Assembly (NCBI GenBank): GCA_036936605.1
Contig: JAUPFV010000004.1
Span: 88,500,334 to 88,564,333, forward strand
DNA from: Limnanthes douglasii subsp. nivea
Taxonomy: Eukaryota > Streptophyta > Magnoliopsida > Brassicales > Limnanthaceae
Length of the DNA: 64,000 nucleotides
Reading direction: 5' to 3'
The position numbers and the translations under genes were made by a program. Every line of letters starts with the position of its first letter. Positions within the stretch are counted from its first letter, which is position 1. The notes beneath the pieces were generated by a model, which did not search any database, was not told the DNA's origin, and worked only from the letters and a program-made list of their open reading frames with translations. Of this stretch, positions 62,880-64,000 are shown one piece after another.

Positions 62880-64000
62880 GATATCCCCCTTAGTCATCTC
62901 AAAGAAACTTGGAAGGGCTAATAAACAAACTCTTCAAATAAAGGTTTACCATCTTTCCGGACACAACCTTTCAGGGTTTTGCTTTAATCTTGCTTAGAGA
63001 GACAATTTACTTTCATTTGAAGGCTTTATTTGAAAGCATTGGTGGTGTCATTACATGACCGTTAAACAAATAAAATTTTAGACATGTGTCATCACCTTAT
63101 TTTACCCACAACCTTGATCTACCACTGGTGTGGCATTTCTACAGTTGAAAACGTTCACTTTCCTAGAGATTATAGCCATTGTTATCTTTTCATATACTCT
63201 AGAATCAATACTGTTGGTCTTCTACAGTCTTTTATTTAAAGTAACTTCCGATTTCCCGATAATATCAGTAATTTGAGCAAAGAATCCCTTTTGGAGACGT
63301 CTCGTCATTTCGGAGAGAATGTCGAGACTTCAAAATCGGCTAAGAAGATAACTTTGAAGTGAAAAAGTAGTAAATGTGGTAAAGTTAACGCCATCAAGAT
63401 AGAACCTGAAGCATTTCCTCCATCTTTGGTCGGAGCATAGGGCCCAACTTTATAAAGGGTAGCTCTAAGTACCTCTTTCCCTTTGACCGAATCGCATACA
63501 ATTAGTTTTGAAGTACTGAGTTAGAGGTCACTTAAGAGAAATTAGGATATCTAGAAGACCTGAAAATTAGAATTCCCTCATGAACTATGGTTCCAATGAG
63601 CTAGTTGTCTATCCGGATGTGTTAAACTAGGGCCAATTATTCCTTTTGGATCTAGAGAGTGGGAGTTACTTCAATTTTGTGGGACTATGCGCAAGCCAGG
63701 TTAGATTGAACGGTTAGTTTACCCTAATGTCATGTATCATGACATCTAGGTTGTCAAAAATCTAAACACCAATGAAGCAGTTTACTGCTACCAATATGTT
63801 GTCCTGAAACTCTCAAATCCCCTTCTCCTTTTATAATATGGGAAATGATTACAAAGTTGTGGATGATTTACTATAGGCTAACAAGCTATGAAAGATGCAA
63901 ATCTTCTTCTTTAGTGGTTACTATGGGAATGGGAAGAAATTATCTGCAAAGGGTAATTATCTGAGCCGACTCACTAGATTTTGGAAAAACCACAGGTAAT
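62880..64000 (+). pseudogene. Antisense gene remnant of element E, partial
   Basis: Near 63850-63980 the plus strand reads DYKVVDDLL, ANKL, KMQIFFFSGYYGNGKKLSAK and LSRLT, collinear with DDLKIIDDLLEADKFWKQRF and SGAWENGKEISDANPSRLT of element N's antisense gene. Stops interrupt it (TAG within DDLL-x-ANKL). Upstream to 62880 is presumably leader and first-exon sequence, but I could not read it confidently. The gene continues beyond 64000. Confidence 0.65.

Larger units (their letters stand above)
62503..64000 (-). mobile_element. Retand-like Tat element E, 3' end; runs off the right edge
   Basis: A 3' LTR at 62503-62879 (TGATGTGG...CCTTATCA) is followed by GATATCCCCC, the complement of a G-run polypurine tract, and then by plus-strand antisense-gene sequence reaching the window end. 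This is the same 3' layout as elements N and C in minus orientation. The TSD cannot be checked because the other end is outside the window. Confidence 0.65.

Overview
The window is nuclear DNA of a eudicot plant. The evidence is spliced plant genes (a class III peroxidase, a Mutator-type transposase and an Ulp1-like protease), plant Ty3/gypsy retrotransposons of the Tat and chromovirus types, a tRNA-derived SINE, and captured plant gene pieces from CCD1 and a SKOR/GORK potassium channel. The species cannot be named from the sequence. Most of the 64 kb is transposon nested in transposon; the peroxidase is the only ordinary host gene seen.

Layout. 1-5147: 5' part of a minus-strand Tat-lineage element (A), inserted in a decayed chromovirus-like element (D, about 5148-7010). 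7306-7555: a SINE with target-site duplication (TSD). 8131-23182: a minus-strand LTR retrotransposon (X; 369-bp LTRs, TSD GAAAG) that has lost its pol and carries instead host sequence: a CCD1 piece fused in frame to the C-terminal half of a SKOR/GORK channel. X is split by a younger plus-strand Retand-like element (N, 11672-21967; 263-bp LTRs, TSD GTCTA). 24985-36802: a Mutator-like element (9-bp TSD TTTGTTTAA) with mudrA on the plus strand, and an acidic ORF and an intact 10-exon Ulp1-like gene on the minus strand. 37762-38975: peroxidase. About 40700-42480: a dead hAT-like transposase. About 42646-49343: decayed Retand-like element B, with a solo LTR of family A inside its 5' LTR. 49962-58975: Retand-like element C, deleted and internally inverted. 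58976-62502: AT-rich spacer. 62503-64000: start of Retand-like element E.

Main result. If N and one TSD copy are removed from X, the gag frame reads straight into the CCD1-channel frame with no stop, giving one gag-host fusion ORF of roughly 1,290 codons. X has a tRNA-Met primer site, a polypurine tract, TG...CA LTRs and a TSD, so the chimera was probably built by template switching on spliced mRNAs and then inserted as a non-autonomous element. LTR differences counted by eye (9/369 in X, 1/263 in N) agree with the nesting order.

Second tier. The Mutator-like element holds an unexplained bipartite 27-nt motif (TGATAK-N15-TTGCTA), found twelve times and only in its non-coding parts. Elements A, N and C share an in-frame UAG between protease and reverse transcriptase. 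The antisense gene of the Retand-like elements has an intron at the same place and phase, and its own TATA box, in two different copies.
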